DNA of 5,573 nt from Prosthecobacter sp. (GTDB taxonomy: Bacteria; Verrucomicrobiota; Verrucomicrobiia; Verrucomicrobiales; Verrucomicrobiaceae): positions 1-5,573 of the forward strand of contig JAIWOJ010000178.1 in assembly GCA_020216965.1 (NCBI GenBank), given 5' to 3'. The translations under genes were made by a program, and so were the position numbers. Shown in pieces: positions 5,527 through 5,573 of this stretch. The notes beneath the pieces were generated by a model. The model was not told the DNA's origin and searched no databases. It saw only the letters and a list, made by a program, of their open reading frames with translations. Each line of letters opens with the position of its first letter. Positions within the stretch are counted from its first letter, which is position 1.

Positions 5527-5573
5527 AAGTCCGCCTTCGTGTCCAATCCTAGCCCGGCTGCGCCTGGATCATC

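Noticed and set aside
5527..5573. Terminator or start of another gene after the Ppx-like gene
   Set aside because: No stem with a U-tract and no convincing coding start is visible in these 47 bases.

Overview
The window is about 60% GC and tightly packed with housekeeping and envelope genes. Protein style (a flotillin ending in a conserved VTVWDSG/LPxYLGK tail, a lysine-rich N-terminus on a ROK kinase, a Gly/Trp-rich small lipoprotein) and the lack of Shine-Dalgarno sites suggest a Verrucomicrobiota chromosome, perhaps Prosthecobacter/Verrucomicrobium-like. This is inference from memory of such proteins, not a database result. I see no mobile element, tRNA, rRNA, CRISPR array or phage gene.

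Layout: (1) 1-924, plus strand: the C-terminal part of a flotillin/SPFH-family protein whose frame enters from the left edge but is cut by an in-frame TAG at 64-66. The intact remainder is 118-924 and carries four 11-residue coiled-coil repeats. (2) 925-1000: a tail-to-tail gap holding a strong long hairpin, probably a bidirectional terminator. (3) 1001-1729, minus strand: uppS, (di-trans,poly-cis) undecaprenyl diphosphate synthase. (4) 1730-1834: a divergent intergenic region with a candidate promoter very close to the next start. (5) 1835-2320, plus: a GNAT N-acetyltransferase. (6) 2382-2846, plus: a small lipoprotein with a BamE/SmpA-like motif and a Gly/Trp/Tyr-rich tail. (7) 2920-3975, plus: a ROK-family sugar kinase lacking the usual zinc-binding cysteines. 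(8) 3991-5526, plus: a Ppx/GppA-fold protein with a C-terminal HD domain, in which the phosphatase signature motifs are degenerate. It lies 15 bp behind the ROK gene and is probably co-transcribed. The last 47 bases hold nothing I can recognise.

How they fit together: uppS supplies the polyprenyl carrier for peptidoglycan and other envelope polymers, the lipoprotein probably sits in the outer membrane, and flotillin organises membrane microdomains, so the left half has an envelope flavour. The ROK/Ppx-like pair suggests carbon/phosphate metabolism or stringent-type signalling, but no ppk or relA/spoT lies nearby to support this. No complete new system is evident. The points most worth a second look are the degenerate Ppx/GppA active site, the zinc-less ROK kinase, the broken flotillin frame, the terminator hairpin, and the uniform absence of ribosome binding sites.
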